64,000 nucleotides of DNA. Source: Streptomyces tibetensis (GTDB lineage Bacteria; Actinomycetota; Actinomycetes; Streptomycetales; Streptomycetaceae). The translations under genes and the position numbers were made by a program. Under the pieces are notes generated by a model, which made no database searches, was not told where the DNA came from, and was given only the letters and a program-made list of their open reading frames with translations. Within the stretch, counting starts at the first letter, position 1. The number at the start of each line of letters is the position of its first letter. The DNA is taken from NCBI RefSeq assembly GCF_007655005.1, contig NZ_SZVW01000023.1, positions 1 to 64,000 of the forward strand, written 5' to 3'. Of this stretch, positions 42,840-51,146 are shown piece by piece.

Positions 42840-43895
42840 TCAGAGGCTGACCCCGACCGTCACCGGCTCGTTGACCAGCGTGATGCCGAACGTCTCGTGG
42901 ACTCCGGCCACGACCTCGCGGGCGAGGGCGAGGAGGTCCTCCGTCGTCGCGCTCCCCCGGTTCGTCAGCGCCAGGGTGTGCTTCGTGGAGATACGGGCCG
43001 GACCCTCGCCGTACCCCTTCGTGAAGCCCGCCTTGTCGATCAGCCAGGCCGCGGAGGTCTTGGTACGGCCCTCGCCGGCCGGGTACGCCGGGGGCTCCAC
43101 CCCGTCACCGAGCCGGTCGCGGACGCGAGCGCGGAACGTCTCGAAGTCCGTGTCCGTCAGGATCGGGTTGGTGAAGAAGGAGCCCGCCGACCAGGTGTCG
43201 TGGTCCTCGGGGTCAAGGACCATGCCCTTGCCGGCGCGCAGCTTCAGCACCGTCTCGCGGGCCTGCGCGAGGGGGACGCGGTCGCCCGGCTCCACACCGA
43301 GGGCACGGGCCGTCTCGGCGTACCGGAGGGGGGCGGACAGGCCCTCGGCGTCCTCCAGGCAGAAGCGGACGCGCAGGACGACGTAGCGCTCGGGGTCGGA
43401 CTTGAAGCGGCTGTGGCGGTAGGAGAAGGCGCAGTCCTCGTTGGCCAGCGTGACCGTGTCGCCGGTGCGGCGGTCGTAGGCGACGACCTCGGTGATCGTG
43501 GAGGAGACCTCCTGGCCGTACGCCCCGACGTTCTGAATGGGGGTCGCACCGGCCGAGCCGGGGATGCCGGCCAGGCATTCGATGCCGGCCAGGCCCGCCT
43601 CGACCGTGCGGGCGACGGCGTCGGTCCATACCTCGCCGGCGGCCAGCTCCAGCGTCGTGCCGTCGAGGGAGAAGCCCCGGGTGGCGATGACGAGGGCGGT
43701 GCCGTCGAAGCCCTTGTCGCCGATGACCAGGTTCGAGCCGCCGCCGATGAGCAGCAGCGGGGTGCCCGTCTCGTCGGCTTCGCGGACGGCGGCGATCACC
43801 TCGTCGTCCGTGGTCGCGGTGAGCAGCCGGGTCGCGGGGCCGCCCAGCCGGAAGGTCGTCAGCGGGGCGAGGGGGGCGTCGTGGAGTTCCTGCAC
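42840..43895 (-). CDS. murB: UDP-N-acetylenolpyruvoylglucosamine reductase
   Basis: 351 residues. FAD-binding segment LLIGGGSNLVIGDKGFDG; IPGSAGATPIQNVGAYGQEV; type I MurB Tyr loop (FSYRHSRFK); SAGSFFTNPIL with the catalytic Ser; and the C-terminal Glu in TLVNEPVTVG. Reduces enolpyruvyl-UDP-GlcNAc to UDP-MurNAc. I prefer the GTG at 43895 by family length; a GTG at 43919 would add eight residues. Confidence 0.94.
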   Translation of the reverse strand: MQELHDAPLAPLTTFRLGGPATRLLTATTDDEVIAAVREADETGTPLLLIGGGSNLVIGDKGFDGTALVIATRGFSLDGTTLELAAGEVWTDAVARTVEAGLAGIECLAGIPGSAGATPIQNVGAYGQEVSSTITEVVAYDRRTGDTVTLANEDCAFSYRHSRFKSDPERYVVLRVRFCLEDAEGLSAPLRYAETARALGVEPGDRVPLAQARETVLKLRAGKGMVLDPEDHDTWSAGSFFTNPILTDTDFETFRARVRDRLGDGVEPPAYPAGEGRTKTSAAWLIDKAGFTKGYGEGPARISTKHTLALTNRGSATTEDLLALAREVVAGVHETFGITLVNEPVTVGVSL

Positions 43896-43940
43896 GGGCT
43901 CAAGAGTACGAGACGGCACTGACGGCGCCGGGCACGCGTG

Positions 43941-43976
43941 CGTGCGGCCCCGTTCCGCGGGGGAAGGGGCCGCACG
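43941..43976 (-). terminator. Terminator between the DUF3291 gene and murB
   Basis: An 11-bp stem (CGTGCGGCCCC with GGGGCCGCACG) with GC-rich flanks that extend it. Confidence 0.7.
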
Positions 43977-43991
43977 CGCGCGTGGTGGCTG

Positions 43992-44369
43992 TCAGGGCAG
44001 CCGGCGCAGCGCCTCGGACCAGGGCAGCGGGAGGTCGTCGCTGCTCGCCTGCCAGGTGATGAAGGCCGAGTCCTTCATCTGCGGGGCCAGGCCCCTGGAG
44101 GCCGGACCGTGCGCGCCCGCGCGGACGAAGGCGTGCAGGGCGTCCTTGGACTCCCAGGCCGACAGGGTCCAGAAGGTCCGCTTCAGGGGCTTCGCCTTCA
44201 GGGTCGCTCCGTAGACGCCGGGGCTGCGGCGGACCTGCCGCCAGACGGCGGGCGTCCCGGCGAGGAACTTCAGCGCTCCCCACAGCGTGCGGGTCTCGAA
44301 GCGGGAGGCGAAGACGTGCACCTCGGTGTCGGGCGGGGTGTTCGGGACGGTCCAGGGAAGGGTGGGCAT
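43992..44369 (-). CDS. DUF3291/antibiotic-biosynthesis-monooxygenase-like protein
   Basis: 125 residues with a dimeric alpha-beta-barrel pattern: EVHVFASRFETRTLWGALKF, RTFWTLSAWESKDALHAFVR and FITWQASSDDLPLPW. The FWTLSAWES core is typical of DUF3291/spheroidene-monooxygenase-like proteins. Located 32 bp after the MFS gene and probably co-transcribed. Function not known. Confidence 0.7.
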   Translation of the reverse strand: MPTLPWTVPNTPPDTEVHVFASRFETRTLWGALKFLAGTPAVWRQVRRSPGVYGATLKAKPLKRTFWTLSAWESKDALHAFVRAGAHGPASRGLAPQMKDSAFITWQASSDDLPLPWSEALRRLP

Positions 44370-44400
44370 GCCACTTCTCCTTGTTCGGTTCCGACGGGGG

Positions 44401-45837
44401 TCAGTGGGCGGCCGTCTCCAGGACCGGTGCCGGTTCGGCCGGGGCGGGCTGCCCTTCGGTGCGCCGCCGGGTCGGTATCAGCAGGGCGGCGATGCCCGCG
44501 AGGGCGACCACCGCGGAGCCCGTCACCAGGGCGGGCCGCATGCCGTCGACGAAGGTCCGGCCGGTCTCGTAGCCGCCCTGGGCCGCGAAGATCGACGCCA
44601 TGACGGCGATGCCGAGCGCCCCGCCCACCTCGCGCAGGGCGTTGTTGGCGCCGGAGGCGATGCCCTGCTCCGACGGCCGCACGCTGGACATCACCAGGTG
44701 CGAGGCGGGGGCGAAGAACAGCGCCATGCCGATGCCGCTGATGATCAGGGCGGGCAGCTGGGCCGCGTAGGAGGCGTCGGCCGTGGCCACCACCGCCATG
44801 TAGCCGAGGCCCAGGGCCTGCAGGAAGAGGCCCGCGGCGACGACCGGGCGGCCGCCGATGCGGTCGGCCAGGATGCCGGCGATCGGGGCGATCAGCATCG
44901 GCATTCCGGTCCAGGGCAGCATCCGCAGGCCCGCCTCGGTGGGCGAGTAGCCGAGAACGCCCTGCATGTACTGGCTGAGCAGGAAGATCGAGCCGAACAT
45001 GCCGAGGAACATCAGCAGGCTGGCCGCGTTGATGCCTGCGAAGGCCCGGGAGCGGAACAGCCGCATCGGGAGCATGGGGTTCTTGGCGCGGATGCTGTAG
45101 AGGACGAAGCCGGTCAGCAGCGCGGTGCCCGCGAAGAGACCCGTGAGGACCAGGCCGCCGGTCCAGCCGTCGGCGGGGCCGCGGACCAGGCCGTAGACGA
45201 TGCCGAAGAGGCCGCCGCTGGCAAGCAGGGTGCCGGGGACGTCGAGCGGCGCTCCGGTGCCGTGGGACTCGGCGAGGCGCAGCCGGGCGAGCGGCAGCAG
45301 GGCCAGGCCCAGCGGGACGTTCAGCCAGAAGATCCACTGCCAGGAGATGTGTTCGGTGAGGCTGCCGCCGACCAGCGGCCCGGAGGCGACGGCGAGTCCG
45401 TTGACGGCACCCCATATGCCGTACGCCATGCCGCGCTTGGCGGCGGGCACGGCTGCGGTCAGCAGGGTGAGCGTCAGCGGCATCATCACCGCGGCGCCCG
45501 CGCCCTGGACCGCCCGGGCGGCGATGAGGGAGTCGATGCCGGGCGCCATGGCCGCCGCGGCGGAGGCGCCGGTGAAGACGGTGAGGCCGGCAATGAAGAG
45601 CCGGCGGCGGCCGAAGCGGTCGCCGAGGGCCGCGCCGAACATCAGCAGGACGGCGAAGGTGAGCGTGTAGGCGCTCACGGTCCATTCCAGGTCGTGCAGG
45701 CCGCCGCCGAGGTCCTCGCGGATGGAGGGCAGGGCGGTGGTGACGACGAGGTTGTCGAGAGCCGCCATGAACCCGGCGACGCTGGTGATGACGAGGGCCC
45801 AGGCGGCTCCCCCGCGACGTGCGGTCGGCTGTGACAT
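44401..45837 (-). CDS. MFS drug-efflux transporter (DHA2, EmrB/QacA type)
   Basis: 478 residues with about 14 membrane spans. Motif A-like GAALGDRFGRRRLFIAG, motif B/C-like VQGAGAAVMMPLTLTLL, and AVNGLAVASGPLVGGSLTEH with IFWLNVPLGL. Exports drugs by proton antiport at the inner membrane. An operator-like sequence at 45869-45887 matches that of the TetR gene at 45929. Confidence 0.93.
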   Translation of the reverse strand: MSQPTARRGGAAWALVITSVAGFMAALDNLVVTTALPSIREDLGGGLHDLEWTVSAYTLTFAVLLMFGAALGDRFGRRRLFIAGLTVFTGASAAAAMAPGIDSLIAARAVQGAGAAVMMPLTLTLLTAAVPAAKRGMAYGIWGAVNGLAVASGPLVGGSLTEHISWQWIFWLNVPLGLALLPLARLRLAESHGTGAPLDVPGTLLASGGLFGIVYGLVRGPADGWTGGLVLTGLFAGTALLTGFVLYSIRAKNPMLPMRLFRSRAFAGINAASLLMFLGMFGSIFLLSQYMQGVLGYSPTEAGLRMLPWTGMPMLIAPIAGILADRIGGRPVVAAGLFLQALGLGYMAVVATADASYAAQLPALIISGIGMALFFAPASHLVMSSVRPSEQGIASGANNALREVGGALGIAVMASIFAAQGGYETGRTFVDGMRPALVTGSAVVALAGIAALLIPTRRRTEGQPAPAEPAPVLETAAH

Positions 45838-45868
45838 CGCTCCCCCATGGAGTGTGTGCCGTGATCGA

Positions 45869-45887
45869 TTAGTTATTGATTACTAAC
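45869..45887. promoter_or_regulatory. TetR operator candidate at the MFS promoter
   Basis: In the minus direction GTTAGTAATCAATAACTAA, an imperfect palindrome about 30 bp upstream of the MFS start. It fits the pattern GTTAGTNNTCAATNACTAA shared with the site at 46493-46512. Confidence 0.7.
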
Positions 45888-45928
45888 TTTCGAGGTCATG
45901 AAAAGGCCCGGCCTCCTCGTCTGTCGTG

Positions 45929-46483
45929 TCAGCCGTCGGACTCCGACGGGCCCAGCCCCGCCCAGACCCGGTGATCGGCCGGAAAGCCCATGGCCACCAG
46001 GCAGTTGATGAGCATGCCCTGCGCGAGGAAGGTCGTCGTGTCGTGGGCGTCGGCGCCCAGCGGCAGATGGATGGTGTCCCACAACCGCATCCACCCCGCG
46101 CGCACGGCCTCACCGAACTCGCGGTCCCCCTCCTCCTCGGCGGCCGCCACGGCGAGGTACATCTGCATCTGCATCATCAGCCGCTCCGGCTGCTCGGAGA
46201 TGGCCTCGATGTACGCCTCACCCATGGCATGGCGGGCCTCTTCGCCTTCCAGCCCCTCGGCCGCCTCCGCGAACATCCGGATGGTGTCCTCGACACACCG
46301 CTCGGCCGCCGCCAGGAAGATCGCCTTCTTGCCCGGGAACAGCCGGAAGAGATAGGGCTGCGAGACGCCGACCCGGCGGGCGATCGCCTCGGTCGAGGTG
46401 CCGTGGTAGCCACCGCGGGCGAACTCGGTCGTCGCCGCCCGGATGACGCTCTCGCGCCGCTCTTCCGCACTCATCCTGGCCAT
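45929..46483 (-). CDS. TetR-family repressor of the MFS gene
   Basis: 184 residues from the ATG at 46483 (start uncertain; 46474 also possible). Helix-turn-helix near the N-terminus (RESVIRAATTEFARGGYHGT; AIARRVGVSQPYLFRLFPGK). C-terminal domain of the Fatty-acid/drug-binding TetR type. It lies directly upstream of the efflux gene with a matching operator in front of each, so it probably represses both itself and the transporter. Confidence 0.9.
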   Translation of the reverse strand: MARMSAEERRESVIRAATTEFARGGYHGTSTEAIARRVGVSQPYLFRLFPGKKAIFLAAAERCVEDTIRMFAEAAEGLEGEEARHAMGEAYIEAISEQPERLMMQMQMYLAVAAAEEEGDREFGEAVRAGWMRLWDTIHLPLGADAHDTTTFLAQGMLINCLVAMGFPADHRVWAGLGPSESDG

Positions 46484-46492
46484 GAAAGTGAA

Positions 46493-46512
46493 GTTAGTGC
46501 TCAATCACTAAC
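46493..46512. promoter_or_regulatory. TetR autoregulatory operator candidate
   Basis: Palindrome GTTAGTG-CTCAAT-CACTAAC directly upstream of the TetR start. Matches the site upstream of the MFS gene at most positions. Confidence 0.7.
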
Positions 46513-46542
46513 TCTGTCAAGCGGTGCTCTGCCCGCGCCATG

Positions 46543-46579
46543 CGTAAGGGGCGCCCCGCCATGGCGAGCGCCCCTTACG
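46543..46579 (-). terminator. Terminator after the MaoC pair
   Basis: A 12-bp stem (CGTAAGGGGCGC with GCGCCCCTTACG) just past the dehydratase stop. Confidence 0.75.
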
Positions 46580-46596
46580 TCGTGTCGCCAACCGTC

Positions 46597-47025
46597 TCAG
46601 GCGAGTCGTACGACCGCCCTGGACATGCCCAGCACCTTCTGCCCGGCGCAGGTCGCGGTCAGGTCCACGCGCACCGTGTTGTCGTCGAGCTTGGCGGCGA
46701 CCTTGCCGGCCACCTCGATCACGGCACCCTGGTCGTCGTTCGGGACGACGACCGGCTTGGTGAAGCGGACGCCGTACTCGACGACCGCGCCCGGGTCGCC
46801 GGTCCAGTCGGTGACCACCCGGATCGCTTCGGCCATGGTGAACATGCCGTGCGCGATGACGTCCGGCAGGCCGACCTCCTTGGCGAACTTCTCGTTCCAG
46901 TGGATCGGGTTGAAGTCACCGGAGGCGCCCGCGTACCGGACGAGGGTCGCGCGGGTCACCGGGAAGGTCTGCGGCGGCAGTTCGGTGCCGACTTCGACGT
47001 CGACGTAGGAGATCTTGGCGGTCAT
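46597..47025 (-). CDS. MaoC-type dehydratase (HadB-like)
   Basis: 142 residues from the ATG at 47025; a GTG at 47037 overlapping the upstream stop is possible. Hot-dog fold with catalytic Asp/His in GDFNPIHWNEKFAKEVGLPD and the IAHGMFTMAEAI helix. Likely (3R)-hydroxyacyl-ACP dehydratase subunit with its neighbour, by similarity to mycobacterial HadAB, which lie next to rpmG2 and upstream of tRNA-Trp-secE in that genus as well. Confidence 0.88.
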   Translation of the reverse strand: MTAKISYVDVEVGTELPPQTFPVTRATLVRYAGASGDFNPIHWNEKFAKEVGLPDVIAHGMFTMAEAIRVVTDWTGDPGAVVEYGVRFTKPVVVPNDDQGAVIEVAGKVAAKLDDNTVRVDLTATCAGQKVLGMSRAVVRLA

Positions 47026-47033
47026 GGTGTCGC

Positions 47034-47486
47034 TCACGCCTCCTCGGCCGCACGGGCCACGAGCTTGGTCCAGGCCGTCACCACGTGCTCGCCGGCCTCG
47101 TCGTGCACCTCACCGCGGATGTCCACGATGTCGTTGCCCGCGAGGGACTTGATCGCCTCGATGGTGGAGGTGACCGAGAGCCGGTCGCCGGAGCGGACCG
47201 GGCGGCGGTAGGAGAACTTCTGGTCACCGTGCACGACGCGGCTGTAGTCGAGGCCCAGCTGCGGGTCCTGGATGACCTGACCGGCGGCCTGGAAGGTGAT
47301 CGCGAAGACGAAGGTCGGCGGGGCGATCACGTCCGGGTGACCGAGTGCCTTGGCGGCCTCCGCGTCCGTGTACGCCGGGTTGTCGTCCCCGACCGCCTCG
47401 GCGAACTCACGGATCTTCTCCCGGCCCACCTCGTAGGGCGCGGTGGGCGGGTACGTCCGCCCCACGAAGGACTGGTCGAGCGCCAT
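47034..47486 (-). CDS. MaoC/FAS1-type dehydratase (HadA-like)
   Basis: 150 residues: MALDQSFVGRTYPPTAPYEV start, then VGDDNPAYTDAEAAKALGHP and VHGDQKFSYRRPVRSGDRL, typical of the N-terminal MaoC dehydratase subunit lacking the full catalytic motif. Expected to pair with the downstream HadB-like protein. Conserved beside rpmG in actinobacteria. Confidence 0.87.
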   Translation of the reverse strand: MALDQSFVGRTYPPTAPYEVGREKIREFAEAVGDDNPAYTDAEAAKALGHPDVIAPPTFVFAITFQAAGQVIQDPQLGLDYSRVVHGDQKFSYRRPVRSGDRLSVTSTIEAIKSLAGNDIVDIRGEVHDEAGEHVVTAWTKLVARAAEEA

Positions 47487-47536
47487 GGCTCGGCACCTCC
47501 TGGTAGCTCTACTGACCGGTACGGGTACCTCAACGA

Positions 47537-47574
47537 CGCGAGGCCGTCCCCGATCACTCGGGAACGGCCTCGCG
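47537..47574 (-). terminator. rpmG terminator
   Basis: Stem CGCGAGGCCGT with ACGGCCTCGCG and an inner extension, just after the rpmG stop. Confidence 0.75.
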
Positions 47575-47586
47575 TACGAGCCTGAT

Positions 47587-47751
47587 TTATCGCGTTTCGC
47601 GGTGCGCGGTGTGCGCGTTGCAACGCGGGCAGTGCTTCTTCATCTCAAGACGATCCGGGTTGTTACGCCGGTTCTTCTTGGTGATGTAGTTCCGCTCCTT
47701 GCACTCCACGCAGGCCAGCGTGATCTTCGGGCGGACGTCGGTGGCAGCCAC
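47587..47751 (-). CDS. rpmG: 50S ribosomal protein L33
   Basis: 54 residues, GTG start: AATDVRPKITLACVECKERN ... CPRCNAHTAHRETR. Two CxxC pairs (CVEC and CPRC) form the zinc ribbon, so this is the C+ (zinc-containing) paralogue. Read directly from the reverse complement. Followed downstream by the MaoC pair. Confidence 0.95.
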   Translation of the reverse strand: MAATDVRPKITLACVECKERNYITKKNRRNNPDRLEMKKHCPRCNAHTAHRETR

Positions 47752-47841
47752 GTGAGTGCTCCTAAGACGAACGGATGGACATGTTCAACGCAAGCAAGAG
47801 TAGCCGATCGAAGGACCGACCCCGCAATCGGCTACTGTCAG

Positions 47842-47914
47842 TAGCGGTGACCGGACTTGAACCGGTGACACAGCGATTATGAGCCGCTTGCTCTACCGAC
47901 TGAGCTACACCGCT
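47842..47914 (-). tRNA. tRNA-Met (CAT anticodon)
   Basis: 73 bases: acceptor AGCGGTG/CACCGCT, D-arm GCTCAGTCGGTAGAGC, anticodon loop with CAT, T-arm ACCGG TTCAAGT CCGGT, discriminator A. The acceptor starts with an A-T pair, so it is probably the elongator rather than the initiator. Confidence 0.95.
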
Positions 47915-47961
47915 TTGATGTGGTCCGGACCCCGTCTCGCGACGGGAGCCAGTCACACCAG

Positions 47962-48034
47962 AGCCCCAAAACGGAATCGAACCGTTGACCTTCTCCTTAC
48001 CATGGAGACGCTCTGCCGACTGAGCTATTGGGGC
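47962..48034 (-). tRNA. tRNA-Thr (GGT anticodon)
   Basis: 73 bases: acceptor GCCCCAA/TTGGGGC, D-arm GCTCAGTCGGCAGAGC, anticodon GGT within TCTCCATGGTAAGGAGA, T-arm AACGG TTCGATT CCGTT, discriminator T. Lies 47 bp upstream of tRNA-Met in the same orientation. Confidence 0.95.
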
Positions 48035-48315
48035 GAGCGATGAAGACATTACACGCTCGGCCGCCGTTCGCCCAAATCCGTTTCGAGGCACCCTCCCCGG
48101 GCGCTCGGACCGTCCTCCCGGCAGCCTCGAGAACGCCTCCCGCCCCATGAGCGGACCTTCAGCGGAGCATGGCGGGACCCGGGGCGGACCACCGGCAGAC
48201 CACGCCGGTACGACTATTGCGCTCCTCCCCGCCAGGGGCTTGAGGCCGCCCTAGGCTCGTCTCACTCTGCGTGATCACGCGTCCTCCCGTGCGCAGCCCG
48301 AGCCCCTGGAGTGCG

Positions 48316-49575
48316 ATGCCCGACAGCCGGCCGCAGCCACCACCGCCCCCGTCGTCCTCGCCGGGTCCGGCCGACCCGTCGTCGCTGCTGCTGTGCGGGG
48401 CGCGGCTCACCGACGGCCGGACCGTGGACGTACGACTGTGCGGCGGGCGCATCGAGGCGGTCGGCACGGCCGGCAGCCTGGGAGCGGGCGACAAGCGCGC
48501 GTGCGGGGCACGTGTGAACCTCAGCGGCTATCTGCTGCTGCCGGCCCCGGCCGAGCCGCACGCCCACGCCGACACGGCCCTGTCGGCCGACACCGCAGGG
48601 CCGGTCTCGTACGAGCCGCAGGACGTGCAGCGCCGGGCGACGGAGGCCGCGCTGCTCCAGCTCGGGCACGGGGCGACGGCGCTGCGGGCGCACGTGCGCG
48701 TGGGGGACGTCCAGGGCCTCGGCGCGCTGACGGCCGTGCTGCAGGCGCGGCGGGCGCTGCGAGGGCTTGCGGAGCTGACGACGGTGGCGATGCCCCGGGT
48801 GCTGACCGGGGTGGCCGGCGCGGACGGGCTGGCGATGCTGCGGGACGCGGTGAAGATGGGCGCCTCGGTGGTGGGCGGCAGGCCGGACCTCGACCCGGAT
48901 CCGGCGGGGTACGTGGAGGCGGTCCTGGAGATGGCCTCCGAGCACGGCTGCCCTGTCGACCTGCACACGGACGCCGGGGACCCGGCCCGGCTGGCCCGGC
49001 TCGCCGCGATGGCGGGCGGACTGCGCCCCGGGGTGACCCTCAGCCCGTGCGGCGACCTGGGCCGGCTGCCCTCCGAGGTGGCCTCGCGGACGGCCGACCA
49101 ACTCGCGGCGGCCGGGGTGGCCGTGGCGTGCCTGCCGCAGGGCGGCTGCGGCGGTGTCGACCGGCGCGGGGCGGCTCCGGTACGGCTGCTGCGCGCGGCC
49201 GGGGTGCGGGTGGCCGCCGGGAGCGGGGCGCTGCGGGACGTGTCCAACCCGGTGGGGCGCGGCGATCCCCTGGAGGCGGCCTTCCTGCTGGCCTCGCGCT
49301 ACGGGTTGCCGCCCGAGGAGGCGTACGACGCGGTGAGCTCCTCGGCGCGGGCGGTACTGGGGCTGCCGGAGGTGCGGGTGGAGGCGGGTTTCCCGGCCGA
49401 GCTGCTCGCGGTGCGCGGGGAAGGGCTCGCGGGGGTGCTGTCCCTGGCGTACAGCCGGATCGTCGTACACCAGGGGCGCGTGGTGGCACGGACCAGCGCG
49501 GTGCGCGAGTACTGCAGTTCGGCGGCCTCGGTCGAACTGGGGCTGCCCCGGCAGGGGCGGGGCGAAGTGCCGTAG
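48316..49575 (+). CDS. Amidohydrolase family protein (cytosine-deaminase-like), degenerate metal site
   Basis: 419 residues from the ATG at 48316. N-terminal composite beta domain (LLLCGARLTDGRTVDVRLCG), then a TIM-barrel with EPHAHAD (HxH) and DLHTDAG (His). Where active relatives have a His in a SHC-type motif and an Asp in a GSDN-type motif, this protein reads TLSPCG and AAGSGALRD. So at least two expected ligands are absent. Catalysis is doubtful; it may be regulatory or act on a different chemistry. Its stop codon lies in the first half-unit of the tandem array that follows. Confidence 0.8.
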   Translation: MPDSRPQPPPPPSSSPGPADPSSLLLCGARLTDGRTVDVRLCGGRIEAVGTAGSLGAGDKRACGARVNLSGYLLLPAPAEPHAHADTALSADTAGPVSYEPQDVQRRATEAALLQLGHGATALRAHVRVGDVQGLGALTAVLQARRALRGLAELTTVAMPRVLTGVAGADGLAMLRDAVKMGASVVGGRPDLDPDPAGYVEAVLEMASEHGCPVDLHTDAGDPARLARLAAMAGGLRPGVTLSPCGDLGRLPSEVASRTADQLAAAGVAVACLPQGGCGGVDRRGAAPVRLLRAAGVRVAAGSGALRDVSNPVGRGDPLEAAFLLASRYGLPPEEAYDAVSSSARAVLGLPEVRVEAGFPAELLAVRGEGLAGVLSLAYSRIVVHQGRVVARTSAVREYCSSAASVELGLPRQGRGEVP

Positions 49576-50461
49576 GCCTGCGGCGGGGCGAAGGGCGTGA
49601 GCCCGCGGCAGGACCGGGGCCAGGGGCCACGGATCTGCGGCGGGGCGAGGGGGCGTAAGCCCGCGGCAAGACCCGGGGGCCAGGGGCCGCAGGTCTGCGG
49701 CGGGGCGAGGGAGCGTAAGCCCCGGCAGGGCAGGGTGCCGTAGGCCTTCGGCGGGGCGAGGGGCCGTAAGCCCGCGGCAAGACCGGGGCCAGGGGCCGCA
49801 GGTCTGCGGCGGGGCGAGGGAGCGTAAGCCCCGGCAGGGCAGGGTGCCGTAGGCCTTCGGCGGGGCGAGGGGCCGTAAGCCCGCGGCAAGACCGGGGCCA
49901 GGGGCCGCAGGTCTGCGGCGGGGCGAGGGAGCGTAAGCCCCGGCAGGGCAGGGTGCCGTAGGCCTTCGGCGGGGCGAGGGGCCGTAAGCCCGCGGCAAGA
50001 CCGGGGCCAGGGGCCGCAGGTCTGCGGCGGGGCGAGGGAGCGTAAGCCCCGGCAGGGCAGGGTGCCGTAGGCCTTCGGCGGGGCGAGGGGCCGTAAGCCC
50101 GCGGCAAGACCGGGGCCAGGGGCCGCAGGTCTGCGGCGGGGCGAGGGAGCGTAAGCCCCGGCAGGGCAGGGTGCCGTAGGCCTTCGGCGGGGCGAGGGGC
50201 CGTAAGCCCGCGGCAAGACCGGGGCCAGGGGCCGCAGGTCTGCGGCGGGGCGAGGGAGCGTAAGCCCCGGCAGGGCAGGGTGCCGTAGGCCTTCGGCGGG
50301 GCGAGGGGCCGTAAGCCCGCGGCAAGACCGGGGGCCAGGGGCCACAGGCCTGCGGCCGGGCGAGGGGGCGTAACCCCCGGCAGCAGGGTGCCGTAGGCCT
50401 TCGGCGGGGCGTGGTCCAAGTCGTGCGGCGGAGGGGGCTGTCGAGGCGTACGGTCGAAGGC
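49576..50461. repeat. 109-bp higher-order tandem repeat array
   Basis: The phrase AGGTCTGCGG recurs at 49691, 49800, 49909, 50018, 50127 and 50236, exactly 109 bp apart, with a degenerate seventh copy at 50345 and degraded half-units at 49565-49690. Units 2-6 look identical. Each unit is two related halves of about 54 bp, and each half starts with a small inverted repeat (GCCGCAGgtCTGCGGC or GCCGtaggcctTCGGC) and contains GGGGCGAGG...CGTAAGCCC. There are no spacers, so it is not CRISPR. No gene here: the long open frames on the minus strand arise because 109 is not a multiple of three and the unit lacks stops. Confidence 0.92.
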
Positions 50462-51118
50462 ATGCGCATTGTCATCGCTGGTGGTCATGGTCAGATCGCG
50501 TTGCGGCTGGAGCGGCTGCTCGCCGCGCGCGGGGACGAAGTAGCGGGGATCATCCGGAAGGCCGAACAGGCCGACGAGCTGCGGCAGGCCGGTGCCGACC
50601 CGGTCGTGCTCGACCTCGAGTCGGCGTCGGTCGACGAGGTCGCGGAGCGGCTCAGGGGCGCCGACGCCGCGGTCTTCGCGGCGGGCGCGGGGCCGGGCAG
50701 CGGGGCGGCCCGCAAGGACACGGTGGACAAGGCCGCGGCGGTCCTCTTCGCGGACGCGGCGGTGAGGGCGGGCGTGCGGCGCTTCGTGGTCGTGTCGTCC
50801 ATGGGCGCCGACCCGCGTCACCAGGGTGACGAGATCTTCGACGTGTATCTGCGGGCCAAGGGCGAGGCGGACGCGTACGTGCGCGGCCTGGACGCCCTGG
50901 ACTGGACGATCCTGCGCCCCGGCCAGCTCACCGACGACGCCGGGACCGGTCTCGTACGGCTGGAGGCGCGCACGGGCCGCGGTCCGATCCCGCGCGACGA
51001 CGTGGCCGCCGTGCTGGCGGAGCTGGTGGACACCTCGGCGACGGCCGGCCTCACTCTGGAGCTGATCGGCGGGCCGGTGCCGGTGTCCGTGGCGGTGAAG
51101 TCGGTGGCCGGGAACTGA
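50462..51118 (+). CDS. NAD(P)H-binding SDR-like protein
   Basis: 218 residues. Rossmann start MRIVIAGGHGQIALRLERLL, then VVVSSMGADPRHQ and DWTILRPGQLTDD, typical of the NAD(P)-binding atypical SDR (YwnB/YhfK) group. ATG at 50462 just after the tandem array, with a weak GAAGG ribosome-binding site. Substrate unknown. Confidence 0.88.
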   Translation: MRIVIAGGHGQIALRLERLLAARGDEVAGIIRKAEQADELRQAGADPVVLDLESASVDEVAERLRGADAAVFAAGAGPGSGAARKDTVDKAAAVLFADAAVRAGVRRFVVVSSMGADPRHQGDEIFDVYLRAKGEADAYVRGLDALDWTILRPGQLTDDAGTGLVRLEARTGRGPIPRDDVAAVLAELVDTSATAGLTLELIGGPVPVSVAVKSVAGN

Positions 51119-51146
51119 GGTTTCGCGGCCGGCGACTCGTCGGGGC

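Noticed and set aside
49691..50415. Tandem array considered as a CRISPR
   Set aside because: Units are contiguous with no variable spacers, far longer than CRISPR repeats, and no cas genes are nearby.
48262..50475. Minus-strand 737-codon open frame with Pro/Arg/Leu repeats across the tandem array
   Set aside because: The 109-bp unit shifts frame at each copy and lacks stops in that direction, so several frames stay open. The frame also overlaps the amidohydrolase gene antisense.
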